From Pseudomonas sp. F(2018) (GTDB lineage: Bacteria; Pseudomonadota; Gammaproteobacteria; Pseudomonadales; Pseudomonadaceae): a DNA stretch of 64,000 nt. The stretch lies in the NCBI RefSeq assembly GCF_005508865.1, contig NZ_SCOM01000003.1, forward strand, positions 62,001 through 126,000, read 5' to 3'. The first letter of the stretch is position 1. The number at the start of each line of letters is the position of its first letter. Shown in pieces: positions 51,861 through 61,780 of this stretch. Below the pieces are notes generated by a model. It was not told the DNA's origin. It did no database searches and was given only the letters and a program-made list of their open reading frames with translations. The position numbers and the translations under genes were made by a program.

Positions 51861-54038
51861 ATGACTGAGCGCGTTCAAGTAGGTGGTCTGCAGGTCGCCA
51901 AGGCCCTTTACGACTTCATCAACAACGAAGCCATTCCCGGCACCGGCATCGCTGCCGACAAGTTCTGGGCCGGCGCCGAAGCCGTGATCAACGATCTGGC
52001 TCCGAAGAACCGCGCTCTGCTGGCCAAACGCGACGAATTCCAGGCCAAGATCGACGCCTGGCACCAGGCCCGCAAAGGCCAGGCCCATGACGCCGCCGCG
52101 TACAAGGCCTTCCTCCAGGAAATCGGCTACCTGCTGCCGGAGCCGGCCGACTTCCAGGCCACCACGCAGAACGTCGACGAAGAAATCGCCCGCCTGGCCG
52201 GCCCGCAGCTGGTAGTGCCGGTGATGAACGCGCGCTTCGCCCTGAACGCCTCTAACGCCCGCTGGGGTTCGCTGTACGACGCCCTCTACGGCACCGACGC
52301 GATCAGCGAAGAAGGTGGCGCCGAGAAAGGCAAGGGCTACAACAAGGTCCGTGGTGACAAGGTCATCGCCTTCGCCCGCGCCTTCCTCGACGAAGCCGCC
52401 CCGCTGGAAGGCGCTTCCCACGTCGACGCCACCGCCTACGTGGTGAAGAACGGCCAACTGGCTGTGACCCTGAAGAACGGCAGCGAAGCCGGCCTGAAGA
52501 ACGCCGCCCAGTTCATCGCCTTCCAGGGCGACGCCGCCGCGCCGATCGCCGTGCTGCTCAAGCACAACGGCCTGCACTTCGAGATCCAGATCGACGCTTC
52601 CAGCCCGATCGGCCAGACCGATGCCGCCGGCGTCAAGGACGTGCTGATGGAAGCCGCCCTGACCACCATCATGGACTGCGAAGACTCGGTCGCCGCCGTC
52701 GATGCCGATGACAAGGTCATCGTCTACCGCAACTGGCTCGGCCTGATGAAGGGCGACCTGGCCGAAGAGGTCAGCAAGGGCGGCACTACCTTCACCCGTA
52801 CCATGAACCCGGACCGCGTCTACACCAAGGCCGACGGCTCCGAGCTGACCCTGCACGGCCGCAGCCTGCTGTTCGTGCGTAACGTCGGCCACCTGATGAC
52901 CAACCCGGCGATCCTCGATGCCCAGGGCAACGAGATTCCGGAAGGCATCCAGGACGGTCTGTTCACCAGCCTGATCGCCATCCACAACCTGAATGGCAAC
53001 ACCAGCCGCAAGAACACCCGCACCGGTTCGGTCTACATCGTGAAGCCGAAGATGCACGGCCCGGAAGAAGTCGCCTTCACCGGCGAAATCTTCAGCCGCG
53101 TCGAAGACGTGCTCGGCCTGCCGCGCAACACCCTGAAAGTCGGCATCATGGACGAAGAGCGCCGCACCACCGTCAACCTCAAGGCGTGCATCAAGGCCGC
53201 CAGCGAGCGCGTGGTATTTATCAACACCGGCTTCCTCGACCGTACCGGTGATGAAATCCACACCTCCATGGAAGCCGGCGCCGTGGTGCGCAAGGCCGCC
53301 ATGAAGGCCGAGAAGTGGATCAGCGCCTACGAGAACTGGAACGTCGACATCGGCCTGGCCACCGGCCTGCAGGGTCGCGCCCAGATCGGCAAAGGCATGT
53401 GGGCCATGCCCGACCTGATGGCCGGCATGCTCGAGCAGAAGATCGCCCACCCGCTGGCCGGTGCCAACACCGCCTGGGTACCGTCGCCGACCGCCGCCGC
53501 GCTGCACGCCCTGCACTACCACAAGGTCGACGTGTTCGCCCGCCAGGCCGAACTGGCCAAGCGCGATCGCGCCTCCATCGACGATATTCTGAGCATCCCG
53601 CTGGCCAAGGACACCAACTGGTCGGCCGAGGAAATCCAGAACGAACTGGACAACAACTCCCAGGGCATCCTCGGTTACGTGGTGCGCTGGATCGACCAGG
53701 GCGTCGGCTGCTCCAAGGTGCCGGACATCAACGACGTCGGCCTGATGGAAGACCGCGCCACCCTGCGTATCTCCAGCCAGCTGCTGGCCAACTGGCTGCG
53801 CCACGGCATCGTCACCGAAGAGCAGGTGGTCGCCAGCCTCAAGCGCATGGCGCCGGTGGTTGACCGCCAGAACGCCAACGACCCGCTCTACCGTCCGCTG
53901 GCGCCGAACTTCGACAGCAACATCGCCTTCCAGGCTGCCCTGGAGCTGGTGGTCGAAGGCACCAAGCAGCCGAACGGCTACACCGAGCCGGTCCTGCACC
54001 GCCGCCGCCGCGAGTTCAAGGCCGCCAACGGTCTGTAA
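51861..54038 (+). CDS. glcB: malate synthase G
   Basis: A 725-residue enzyme that condenses glyoxylate with acetyl-CoA to form malate, the second step of the glyoxylate shunt. It is the large monomeric G isoform (about 720-730 residues). Conserved parts are [67 protein letters not shown] and [21 protein letters not shown] chose ATG 51861 ([19 protein letters not shown]), with GAGG upstream. A strong terminator follows at 54060. Confidence 0.98.
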   Translation: MTERVQVGGLQVAKALYDFINNEAIPGTGIAADKFWAGAEAVINDLAPKNRALLAKRDEFQAKIDAWHQARKGQAHDAAAYKAFLQEIGYLLPEPADFQATTQNVDEEIARLAGPQLVVPVMNARFALNASNARWGSLYDALYGTDAISEEGGAEKGKGYNKVRGDKVIAFARAFLDEAAPLEGASHVDATAYVVKNGQLAVTLKNGSEAGLKNAAQFIAFQGDAAAPIAVLLKHNGLHFEIQIDASSPIGQTDAAGVKDVLMEAALTTIMDCEDSVAAVDADDKVIVYRNWLGLMKGDLAEEVSKGGTTFTRTMNPDRVYTKADGSELTLHGRSLLFVRNVGHLMTNPAILDAQGNEIPEGIQDGLFTSLIAIHNLNGNTSRKNTRTGSVYIVKPKMHGPEEVAFTGEIFSRVEDVLGLPRNTLKVGIMDEERRTTVNLKACIKAASERVVFINTGFLDRTGDEIHTSMEAGAVVRKAAMKAEKWISAYENWNVDIGLATGLQGRAQIGKGMWAMPDLMAGMLEQKIAHPLAGANTAWVPSPTAAALHALHYHKVDVFARQAELAKRDRASIDDILSIPLAKDTNWSAEEIQNELDNNSQGILGYVVRWIDQGVGCSKVPDINDVGLMEDRATLRISSQLLANWLRHGIVTEEQVVASLKRMAPVVDRQNANDPLYRPLAPNFDSNIAFQAALELVVEGTKQPNGYTEPVLHRRRREFKAANGL

Positions 54039-54059
54039 TTCGCCGCAAGCGAGCAGAAG

Positions 54060-54084
54060 AACCGCCCTCCGGGGCGGTTTTTTT
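54060..54084 (+). terminator. intrinsic terminator of glcB
   Basis: AACCGCC-ctccg-GGGCGGTT followed by TTTTTT lies 22 bases after the glcB stop, a textbook hairpin plus T-run. Confidence 0.92.
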
Positions 54085-54372
54085 ATGCCTGAAAAAGGGG
54101 CGTCGCCCGCCAGCTGCTTATCGGGATAACCCCGGGTTATGCACGCCGGCACCACGCGGAGCCCACAACCATGCGGCTTGTGGGCCTTTGCCGAACCACC
54201 CGCCGTGCGCGCGGACGAGCCGACCTCACCTTTGGCTATGGGCATAAGGATTTTTCAGAAGTCAGGGCCGCGGGGCTTACCTAGGATGCCCCGGCACCTG
54301 TCATCAGGCTGCAAAGAAGTGATGCGCCGCGCGGCCGAGCCGCGGGCCTTCTTTGATCAGCAGGAGAGCACC
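54085..54372. other. intergenic region upstream of the DUF1302 gene
   Basis: With the terminator this gap is 334 bases. It contains an 8-bp stem at 54161-54185 (GCCCACAA...TTGTGGGC), whose role is unclear. CAGGAGA at 54361-54367 is the ribosome site for the next gene. I see no other recognisable element; the promoter of the DUF1302-DUF1329 pair should be here. Confidence 0.6.
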
Positions 54373-56205
54373 ATGAGAAGAACAACAACAGGCGCGGGGG
54401 CGATGCATCCCCATGCCCTGGCACTGGCCGTAGCACTGGCAACCGCGCTACCGGCACAGGCCGCCAGCTTCAACATCGGGGAAATCGAGGGACGGTTCGA
54501 CTCCTCCCTGTCCATCGGCGCCAGCTGGGCACTGGACGACGCCGACGCCAAGTTCATCGGCGTCGCCAACGGCGGCAGCGCCTCCACCCGCACCAGCGAC
54601 GACGGCCGGCTGAACTTCAAGAAGGGCGAGACCTTCTCGAAGATCTTCAAGGGCGTGCACGACCTGCAGCTGAGCTACGGCGAGACCGGCATCTTCCTGC
54701 GCGGCAAGTACTGGTACGACTTCGAGCTGAAGGACGAGCACCGCCTGCTCTACGACATCGACGACAGCGGCCGCGACAGCGCCGCCCAGTCCTCCGGCTT
54801 CGAGCTGCTGGACGCCTTCGCCTACCACAACTACCTGATCGGCGACCTGCCCGGCAGCGTGCGCGCCGGCAAGCAGGTGGTGAGCTGGGGCGAGAGTACC
54901 TTCATCCAGAACAGCATCAACGCCATCAACCCGGCCGACGCCGCTGCCCTGCGCCGTCCCGGCTCGGAGATCAAGGAAGGCCTGATCCCGGTGAACATGC
55001 TGTATGTCACCCAGGGCCTGACCGAGAACATCTCCGCCGAGGCCTTCTACCAGATCGAGTGGGAGAAGACCGTCCTCGACAACTGCGGCACCTTCTTCGG
55101 CGCCGACGCGTCGCCCAAGGGCTGCAACTACGGCATGACCACCTTCGGTAGCGACTACAACCGCGACCCGTCGGTATACGGCTGGGTGCCACGCGGTAAA
55201 GACCGAGAGGCCCGCGACAGCGGCCAGTTCGGCGTGGCCATGCGCTGGCTGGTGCCGGAGCTGAACGACACCGAGTTCGGCTTCTACGCCATGAACTACC
55301 ACAGCCGCACGCCGGAAAGCATGTGGACCGCGAGCAACGCCACCAACGCCACTGCGATCCAGGGCGCCAGAGGTCCGTCCACCGCCAGTTACTACCTGGA
55401 CTATCCGGAAGACATCCGCCTGTACGGCATCAGCTTCGCCACTACCCTGTCGATCGGCACCGCGCTGTCGGGTGAGATCAGCCACCGGCCAAACATGCCG
55501 ATGGCGCTCAACGGTACCGACGTCTCCACCGCCGCCAGCATCGGCCGGCTGTACACCCTGGGCGGCATGAACGGCATCGCCATCTTCGATACCGACTGGG
55601 CCAACAACCGCTACGGCAGCCTGGTGCAGGGCTACAAGCGCATGCCCTTCAGCCAGGCCCAGGTCAGCGCCGTGCACACCTTCGACAACGTGCTCGGTGG
55701 CGATCGCCTGAACCTGATCGGCGAAGTCGGCTACAGCCACATCGGCAACCTGGGCTCCGCCGATGGCTCGGACCTGCGCTTCGGCCGCAGCAGCGTCTAC
55801 GGCATGGGCCAGTTGCCCGGTGACGCCGTCGCGACTCTGCCCGGCGTCGGCACGGTGCGCGGCAACCAGCTGTGCACCCGCGTGCTGAACACCGCCAACC
55901 CCGACCAGTGCACCGACAAGGGCTTCTACACCCAGAACTCCTGGGGCTACCGCCTGCGCACCCAGCTGGAGTTCAACGACGCCCTCGCCGGGGTCAACCT
56001 CAAGCCCAACCTGGCCTTCGCCCATGACGTGGAGGGCTACGGCCCGACCTTCACTGAAGGCAACAAGTCGGTGAGCCTCGGCCTGGATGCCGACTACCTG
56101 TCCACCTACACCGCCAGCCTCAGTTACACCAATTACTTCGGCGGCGACTTCAACACCAACACCGACCGCGACTTCCTCGCCTTCAGCGTCGGCATGAGCT
56201 TCTGA
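54373..56205 (+). CDS. DUF1302 family outer-membrane protein
   Basis: A 610-residue protein with a signal peptide (ALALAVALATALPAQA) and many alternating beta strands suggesting an outer-membrane barrel. The family pattern starts ASFNIGEIEGRFDSSLSIGASWALDDADAKF, with VRAGKQVVSWGESTFIQNSINAINPAD in the centre, and it ends DRDFLAFSVGMSF with a terminal Phe typical of barrels. ATG 54373 follows CAGGAGAG. It is first of a two-gene unit with DUF1329; such pairs are thought to move hydrophobic compounds or lipids across the envelope. Confidence 0.85.
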   Translation: MRRTTTGAGAMHPHALALAVALATALPAQAASFNIGEIEGRFDSSLSIGASWALDDADAKFIGVANGGSASTRTSDDGRLNFKKGETFSKIFKGVHDLQLSYGETGIFLRGKYWYDFELKDEHRLLYDIDDSGRDSAAQSSGFELLDAFAYHNYLIGDLPGSVRAGKQVVSWGESTFIQNSINAINPADAAALRRPGSEIKEGLIPVNMLYVTQGLTENISAEAFYQIEWEKTVLDNCGTFFGADASPKGCNYGMTTFGSDYNRDPSVYGWVPRGKDREARDSGQFGVAMRWLVPELNDTEFGFYAMNYHSRTPESMWTASNATNATAIQGARGPSTASYYLDYPEDIRLYGISFATTLSIGTALSGEISHRPNMPMALNGTDVSTAASIGRLYTLGGMNGIAIFDTDWANNRYGSLVQGYKRMPFSQAQVSAVHTFDNVLGGDRLNLIGEVGYSHIGNLGSADGSDLRFGRSSVYGMGQLPGDAVATLPGVGTVRGNQLCTRVLNTANPDQCTDKGFYTQNSWGYRLRTQLEFNDALAGVNLKPNLAFAHDVEGYGPTFTEGNKSVSLGLDADYLSTYTASLSYTNYFGGDFNTNTDRDFLAFSVGMSF

Positions 56206-56216
56206 GGGTTATGCAC

Positions 56217-57593
56217 ATGACGTTTTCCCTGATCCACACCCAACTGCTGCGCGCCGGCGTGTTCGGCCTCGGCCTGCTCGCCGCAGGCCAGGCCCTGGCC
56301 GCGGTACCGGCCGAGCAGGTCGCCCGCCTCGGCAAGGACCTGACCCCGGTCGGCGCGGAAACCGCCGGCAATGCCGACGGCAGCATCCCGGCCTGGACCG
56401 GTGGCCTGGCCAAGGACGCCGGCAGCCGTGACGCCGATGGCTTCCTCAGCGACCCGTACGCCGCCGACCAGCCGCTGTTCACCATCACTGCCGACAACGT
56501 CGCGCAGTACCAGGACAAGCTGACCCCCGGCCAGCTCGCCCTGTTCAAGCGCTATCCGCAGAGCTACCGCATCCCGGTCTACCCGACCCGTCGTTCGGTG
56601 ACCATGCCCAAGCAGTATCTGGACACCAGCCGCATGAACGCCGCCGACACCCAGCTCGCCGAGGGCGGCAACGGCCTGCAGAACTACCGCAGCGGTGGCT
56701 TGCCGTTCGCCGTGCCGCAGAACGGCCTGGAAGTGGTGTGGAACCACATCGGTCGCTACCGCGGCCTGTCGTTCCAGCGCATGGTGGTGCAGGCCTCGCC
56801 GCAGACCAACGGCGCCTTCACCCCGAGCCTGATCAAGCAGCAGCTGGCCTACCCGGTCGGCCTGTCCGACTACGCTCCGGCGGAGATGGCCAACCTGCTG
56901 TACATGTACCGCGAGGAATTCCTCGCCCCGGCACGTCTGGCCGGTGGAGTGTTGCTGGTCCACGAGACCATCAACCAGGTCAAGGAGCCGCGCATGGCCT
57001 GGCAGTACAACGCCGGTCAGCGTCGTGTGCGCCGCGCCCCGCAGATCGCCTACGACAGTCCCGGTGCCGAAGGTATGCGCACCATGGATGACTTCGACAT
57101 GTTCAACGGCTCGCCGGATCGCTTCGACTGGCAGCTGGTGGGCAAGAAGGAGATCTACATCCCCTACAACAGCTACAAGCTGAGCTCGCCCAAGTTGAAG
57201 TACACCGACATCATCAAGCCGGGCCACCTCAACCCCGAGCACACCCGCTACGAGCTGCATCGCGTGTGGCACCTGACCGCCACCCTGAAGCCAGGCCAGC
57301 GCCACATCTATTCGCGTCGTGACCTGTTCATCGACGAAGACAGCTGGCAAACCGCCGAGGCCGACGCCTATGACGGTCGCGGCCAGCTGTGGCGCGTCTC
57401 CGAGGGCCACGCCACGTTCTTCTACGACCAGCAGACCCCGCAGCTCAGCGCCGAGACCCACTACGACGTGCTCTCCGGTCGCTACGCCGTCGGCGCCCTG
57501 TTCAACGAGCAGAAGAACGCCTACGACTTCGGTGTGCAGTACAGCCGCAAACAGTTCACCCCCAGCGCCCTGCGCGCCTCGGGGATTCGCTGA
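56217..57593 (+). CDS. DUF1329 family periplasmic protein
   Basis: A 458-residue protein with signal peptide AGVFGLGLLAAGQALAAVP. The DUF1329 pattern is ...NADGSIPAWTGGL, VVWNHIGRYRGLSF, GSPDRFDWQLVGKKEIYIPYNSYKLSSPKLKYTDIIKPGHLNPEHTRYELHRVWHLTATLKPGQRHIYSRRDLFIDEDSWQTAEADAYDGRGQLWR. The fold is LolA/LolB-like. ATG 56217 has GAGGG eight bases upstream; ATG 56211 is too near it. It always occurs with DUF1302 here, and a strong terminator follows. Confidence 0.88.
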   Translation: MTFSLIHTQLLRAGVFGLGLLAAGQALAAVPAEQVARLGKDLTPVGAETAGNADGSIPAWTGGLAKDAGSRDADGFLSDPYAADQPLFTITADNVAQYQDKLTPGQLALFKRYPQSYRIPVYPTRRSVTMPKQYLDTSRMNAADTQLAEGGNGLQNYRSGGLPFAVPQNGLEVVWNHIGRYRGLSFQRMVVQASPQTNGAFTPSLIKQQLAYPVGLSDYAPAEMANLLYMYREEFLAPARLAGGVLLVHETINQVKEPRMAWQYNAGQRRVRRAPQIAYDSPGAEGMRTMDDFDMFNGSPDRFDWQLVGKKEIYIPYNSYKLSSPKLKYTDIIKPGHLNPEHTRYELHRVWHLTATLKPGQRHIYSRRDLFIDEDSWQTAEADAYDGRGQLWRVSEGHATFFYDQQTPQLSAETHYDVLSGRYAVGALFNEQKNAYDFGVQYSRKQFTPSALRASGIR

Positions 57594-57616
57594 TCACCAC
57601 GCAACACTCCTACCTT

Positions 57617-57642
57617 GGCGGCCTGCGGGCCGCCGTTTTTTT
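57617..57642 (+). terminator. intrinsic terminator after the DUF1329 gene
   Basis: GGCGGCC-tgcg-GGCCGCC followed by GTTTTTTT, 24 bases after the stop. Strong canonical form. Confidence 0.92.
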
Positions 57643-57741
57643 ATCTTACAAATGGCCCGGCGCAGCCCATCGGCATTCGGCCACGAGGCGTAATTTTTGC
57701 TTTAAATTCCGTACCTTGCCTAAAGAAGCCGGGCCGTTCCC

Positions 57742-58653
57742 ATGAAGTTGCACCAGCTCCGCGCCATGCTCGCCATCAGCGAGAGTGGCAGCATCCAGGA
57801 GGCCTCGCGCCTGCTGCACATCTCCCAGCCGGCCCTGTCCAAGGGCATCAAGGAGCTGGAGGCCGAACTCGGCGTGCCCCTGCTGATCCGCTCCAACCGC
57901 GGCATCACCGTCACCGAGTACGGCGAGCGCCTGGTGCGCCGCGCGCGCCTGATCCTCGAGGAAGTGCGCCGCGCCCGCGAGGAGATCGAGACGCTCAAGG
58001 GTGTGATGGACGGCAAGGTGTCGATCGGCGTGTCGCCGGTCACCCCCGGCGCCCAGTTCATCGCCAGCCTCAACCGCTACCGCAAGCGCTACCCGAAGGT
58101 GCAGGTGCAGATCCACGAACTGCGCCCGTCCAAGCTGATGGAGGGCCTGCGCGAAGGCCAGCTGGACCTGGTGCTGACCTCACTGCCGGCGGTGCGCAAC
58201 AGCGACGGCTTCCACTGGACCGAGCTGTATGCCCAGCCCACCGTGCTGGCCGTGCGCAAGGGCCACCCCTTGAGCGGCGCGCGCTCGCTGGAGGAGCTGC
58301 GCGACCAGGAGTGGCTGCTGCAGGACTCGCTGGAGCAATCGCGGGTCGGCCTGATGTTCGAGCAGTACCGGGTCGAGCCGCCGACACGGATCATCGAATG
58401 CGCCTCGGTGGTGCTGTTCTCCGAACTGGCGCTCAACACCGACGCCATCAGCTACTGGTCACTGCGGGTGCTGGAACATATCCAGAAGCTCGGCCAGGAA
58501 CTGCACGTGCTGGACGTGGCCGAACAGGTGCCGCCGATGAACATCTCCCTGGTCTGCCGCGACCAAGAACTGATGACCCGCGAGGCCAAGGCGCTGGCCG
58601 ACGAGCTGGTGTACGCCTACAAGAGCCCGCACGCGCCGAAGCTGGGCGACTGA
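57742..58653 (+). CDS. LysR-type transcriptional regulator
   Basis: A 303-residue LysR protein. The winged helix-turn-helix covers residues 1-60 (MKLHQLRAMLAISESGSIQEASRLLHISQPALSKGIKELE). The substrate-binding domain covers about 90-295. It is next to an amidohydrolase-transporter cluster (59282 onward) and so may regulate it, though it is oriented the same way and an OsmC-family gene on the other strand lies between them. Effector unknown. Confidence 0.88.
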   Translation: MKLHQLRAMLAISESGSIQEASRLLHISQPALSKGIKELEAELGVPLLIRSNRGITVTEYGERLVRRARLILEEVRRAREEIETLKGVMDGKVSIGVSPVTPGAQFIASLNRYRKRYPKVQVQIHELRPSKLMEGLREGQLDLVLTSLPAVRNSDGFHWTELYAQPTVLAVRKGHPLSGARSLEELRDQEWLLQDSLEQSRVGLMFEQYRVEPPTRIIECASVVLFSELALNTDAISYWSLRVLEHIQKLGQELHVLDVAEQVPPMNISLVCRDQELMTREAKALADELVYAYKSPHAPKLGD

Positions 58654-58654
58654 C

Positions 58655-59125
58655 TCAGGCGTCAGCGTAGACCGGTTCGCAAAGCACCTCGGTCTTCACC
58701 GAACTGGCGATAAAGCACTCCTCGTGCGCCTCGTGATGCAGTGCATCGAGCTGCTCGCGACTGGGGGCGGCGCCATTGAAGGTAACGCTCGGGCGCAGGG
58801 TGACGCGGGTCATGGCCAGGCGGCCCTCGGCGTTCTTGCCCATCTTGCCCTCGGCCAGGTCGTGGTAGCCGTCCACGCGCCAGCCATCACGCGCCGCCAG
58901 CGACAGGAACCAGAGCATATGGCAGCTGGACAGGGAGGCGACGAAGGCCTCTTCCGGGTCCACCGCGTCTTCGCGCGAGCCGGGCAGCGGCACCACGTGC
59001 GGCGAGGACGAGGCCGGCACCTCCACGCCACCGTCGAAGCGCCACAAATGCGCGCGGCTGTAGCGGTTGTCGAGGAAGTCCTGGTCGCCGCGCGACCAGA
59101 GGATTTCGGCGGTGTGCATGGCCAT
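58655..59125 (-). CDS. OsmC family protein
   Basis: A 156-residue protein from ATG 59125, with GGAG seven bases before it. The OsmC pattern is YSRAHLWRFDGGVEVPASSSPHVVPLPGSREDAVDPEEAFVASLSSCHMLWFLSLAA and HEECFIASSVKTEVLCEPVY, with the two redox Cys of Ohr/OsmC peroxidases (SSCHML and EECFI). It reduces organic peroxides in relatives. Its stop touches the LysR stop and it diverges from the M20 gene. Confidence 0.88.
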   Translation of the reverse strand: MAMHTAEILWSRGDQDFLDNRYSRAHLWRFDGGVEVPASSSPHVVPLPGSREDAVDPEEAFVASLSSCHMLWFLSLAARDGWRVDGYHDLAEGKMGKNAEGRLAMTRVTLRPSVTFNGAAPSREQLDALHHEAHEECFIASSVKTEVLCEPVYADA

Positions 59126-59281
59126 CGGAGCGCTCCGCAACAGGGGGCGGGTCAGCATAACCAAGCGGATGCGGCGACGCACATAACCAAAGCCGATACA
59201 CATGCGCAGAGGTGATTATCCGCCGCCGGCGGCCTGCGGCATGCTGCGCTGCATCCTGGGCATCACCACAAGGACAACAAC

Positions 59282-60457
59282 ATGCAGCTGATCCCGCAGA
59301 TCCTGGCCTGGCAGGATGAATTCGCGTCGATTCGCCGAGATATCCACCAGCACCCGGAGCTGGGCTTCGAGGAGAGCCGTACCGGCCTGCTGGTCGCCAG
59401 CCTGCTGCGTCAGTGGGGCTATGCGGTGCATGAAGGCATCGGTGGCACCGGCGTGGTCGGTGTGCTGAAGAACGGCAGTGGCAGCAAGACCCTCGGCATC
59501 CGCGCCGACATGGACGCCCTGCCGATCCACGAGGAGAGTGGCGTCGCCCACTGCAGCCGCCACGCCGGCAAGATGCACGCCTGCGGCCATGACGGCCACA
59601 CTGCCATCCTGCTCTGCGCGGCGCGCTACCTGGCCGAGACCCGCGCCTTCGACGGCACCCTCAACCTGATCTTCCAACCGGCCGAGGAGACCCTCAAGGG
59701 CGCGCGCCGGATGATCGAGGACGGCCTGTTCGAGCGCTTTCCCTGCGACGCGGTATACGCCCTGCACAACATGCCGGGCCTGCCGGTGGGCATGTTCGTC
59801 ACCCAGGCCGGCGCCATGAGTGCATCCTCCGATGTGGTGACCATCAGGCTGCTCGGCGTCGGCGGCCACGGCGCCATGCCGCACAAGGCCAAGGACCCGG
59901 TAATCGCCGCCGCCGAACTGGTCTTGGCGCTGCAGAGCATTGTTGCGCGCAACGTGCCGGCCGGCGAGATCGGCGTGGTCACCGTGGGCTCGATCCAGGC
60001 TGGCGAGGCGGCCAACGTGATTCCGGATGTGGCCACGCTCAAACTCAGCGTGCGCTCGACCAACCCGGAGATCCGCAAGCTGCTGAAGAAGCGCATCACC
60101 GAGATCGCCCAGGGCGTGGCCAAGACCCACGACATCGGGCTGGACCTGGACTACGACGAGCGTATCGGCGTGCTGCTCAATACCCCGGCCGAGACCGCCC
60201 TGCTGCAGCAGGTGGCGCGCCAGATCAGCGGCGACAAGGGCGTGCTGACCAGCGTGCCGAGCGGCTACCTGGGCAGCGAGGACTTCGCCTCCATGCTCGA
60301 GGTGCGCCCCGGCTGCTACATCGTCACCGGCAACGGCAACAGCGGGCCCAGCGGTTGCATGGTCCACAACCCCGGATACGACTTCAACGACCTGGCCATC
60401 CCCTTCGGCGCGAGCCTGTGGGCGCGCCTGGTGGAAACCTACCTGAGCGAGACCTGA
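59282..60457 (+). CDS. M20 family amidohydrolase
   Basis: A 391-residue metallopeptidase of the hippurate hydrolase/N-acyl-L-amino acid amidohydrolase group. The opening DIHQHPELGFEESRTGLLV, the metal ligands in LGIRADMDALPI, HACGHDGHTA and FQPAEETLKGA, and the dimerisation domain (VGGHGAMPHKAKDPVIAA) are all present. It hydrolyses an amide from an N-acyl amino acid or similar. It is first of an operon with the MFS transporter starting three bases later, then CapA-like and DUF2817 genes. Confidence 0.92.
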   Translation: MQLIPQILAWQDEFASIRRDIHQHPELGFEESRTGLLVASLLRQWGYAVHEGIGGTGVVGVLKNGSGSKTLGIRADMDALPIHEESGVAHCSRHAGKMHACGHDGHTAILLCAARYLAETRAFDGTLNLIFQPAEETLKGARRMIEDGLFERFPCDAVYALHNMPGLPVGMFVTQAGAMSASSDVVTIRLLGVGGHGAMPHKAKDPVIAAAELVLALQSIVARNVPAGEIGVVTVGSIQAGEAANVIPDVATLKLSVRSTNPEIRKLLKKRITEIAQGVAKTHDIGLDLDYDERIGVLLNTPAETALLQQVARQISGDKGVLTSVPSGYLGSEDFASMLEVRPGCYIVTGNGNSGPSGCMVHNPGYDFNDLAIPFGASLWARLVETYLSET

Positions 60458-60460
60458 TTG

Positions 60461-61762
60461 ATGCAGTCCCTCCCTAATAGCAAGCGGCCCCTGGTGGTCC
60501 TGATGCTGCTGGCCGTGATGGTCATCAGCGTGCTGGACAAGACCATCTTCGCCTTCGCCGGCCCGCAGATCATCGACGAGCTCAAGCTCACCCCCGAGCA
60601 GTTCGGCTTCATCGGCAGCGCCTTCTTCTTCCTCTACTCGGTGTCCGGTGTGCTGGTCGGCTTCCTCGCCAACCGCGTGCCGAGCCGCTGGATTCTCTCC
60701 GGCATGTCGGTGGTGTGGATGGCCGCACAGGTACTCACCGCCATCAGCACCAGCTTCTTCGCCCTGGTCGCCAGCCGCATGCTGCTCGGCGCCGGCTGCG
60801 GCCCGGGCACCGCGGTGACCCAGCACGCCGCCTTCAAGTGGTACGCCCCGCGCGAGCGCGTGCTGCCGGCCGCCTGGATCCAGGTGGCGATCATGTCTGG
60901 CGCGATCCTCGGCGCGCTGTCGCTGCCGCTGCTGATCCAGCACCTGGGCTGGCGCGCCGGCTACCTGATCCTCGCCGGCGTCGGCCTGCTCTGGCTGGCA
61001 CTGTGGCTGATGGTCGGCCGCGAAGGCCAGCATGACGAGGCCAGCGACGAGGCCGCCGGTGGCACTACCACCTACCGCAACCTGCTGCTCAATCGCACCT
61101 TCTTCTTCGTCACCCTGGCCGGCTTCTGCATCTACCTGCCCACCGCGCTGATCTACAGCTGGATTCCGACCTACCTGCAGAAAGGCCTGGGCATGACCCC
61201 GATGCAGTCCGGCTACGTGGTGATGGCCGCCACTCTCGGCGTGATCATCCTCAACCTGCTGGTCTCCAGCCTGTCGCAGCGCGCCCTCAAGCGCGGCGCC
61301 AACGTGCGGGTGGCGATGGCCGTGCCGATCGCCGCGGCCTGCCTGATCGGCGGCGTGGCGATGAGCCTGATGGGCTTCGTCGAGCAGGGCGTGGACATGA
61401 CCATCGCGCTGTATCTGGTCGGCGGCTCCATCGTCAACCTGGTGCCGGCCTTCGCCAACTCCGCCGTCGCCTATATCGCCCCGGCCAAGCAGCGCGGCAG
61501 CATGCTGGCCATTCACATCGGCCTGATGACCAGCGCCGGCATGCTCGCCCCGCACGTGGTCGGCCAGGCCATCGGCTGGGAAGGCGGCGACCTGGTCAAG
61601 GGCTTCGAACTGGCCGTCGGCCTGTTCGGCCTGGTGCTGATCGTCGGCGGCCTGCTCGCCCTGTTCCTGGTCGACCCGGAGCGCAGCCGCAAACAATTGG
61701 CCGTCCTCACCGGCCAATCCTCCAGCGAATCCCACAACGCGCCGGCCGCGAGCCAGGCCTGA
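60461..61762 (+). CDS. MFS transporter (anion:cation symporter type)
   Basis: A 433-residue protein with twelve predicted helices. Its opening (RPLVVLMLLAVMVISVLDKTIFAFAGPQI) and FLANRVPSRWILSGMSVVWMAAQ fit the ACS (anion:cation symporter) subfamily, which moves organic acids and N-acyl compounds. ATG 60461 is preferred to TTG 60458. It probably imports the substrate of the adjacent amidohydrolase, a common pairing. Confidence 0.9.
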   Translation: MQSLPNSKRPLVVLMLLAVMVISVLDKTIFAFAGPQIIDELKLTPEQFGFIGSAFFFLYSVSGVLVGFLANRVPSRWILSGMSVVWMAAQVLTAISTSFFALVASRMLLGAGCGPGTAVTQHAAFKWYAPRERVLPAAWIQVAIMSGAILGALSLPLLIQHLGWRAGYLILAGVGLLWLALWLMVGREGQHDEASDEAAGGTTTYRNLLLNRTFFFVTLAGFCIYLPTALIYSWIPTYLQKGLGMTPMQSGYVVMAATLGVIILNLLVSSLSQRALKRGANVRVAMAVPIAAACLIGGVAMSLMGFVEQGVDMTIALYLVGGSIVNLVPAFANSAVAYIAPAKQRGSMLAIHIGLMTSAGMLAPHVVGQAIGWEGGDLVKGFELAVGLFGLVLIVGGLLALFLVDPERSRKQLAVLTGQSSSESHNAPAASQA

Positions 61763-61780
61763 GTCAGGAAGTTTTCCGAG

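Noticed and set aside
51789..54245. An 818-codon open frame on the minus strand
   Set aside because: It is antisense to glcB and part of its flanks; the Val/Gly/Asp-rich sequence is typical of a shadow of a conserved high-GC gene.
54139..54372. N-terminal extension of the DUF1302 protein from ATG 54139
   Set aside because: The extension has no family similarity and would place the signal peptide in the interior; ATG 54373 has a good ribosome site.
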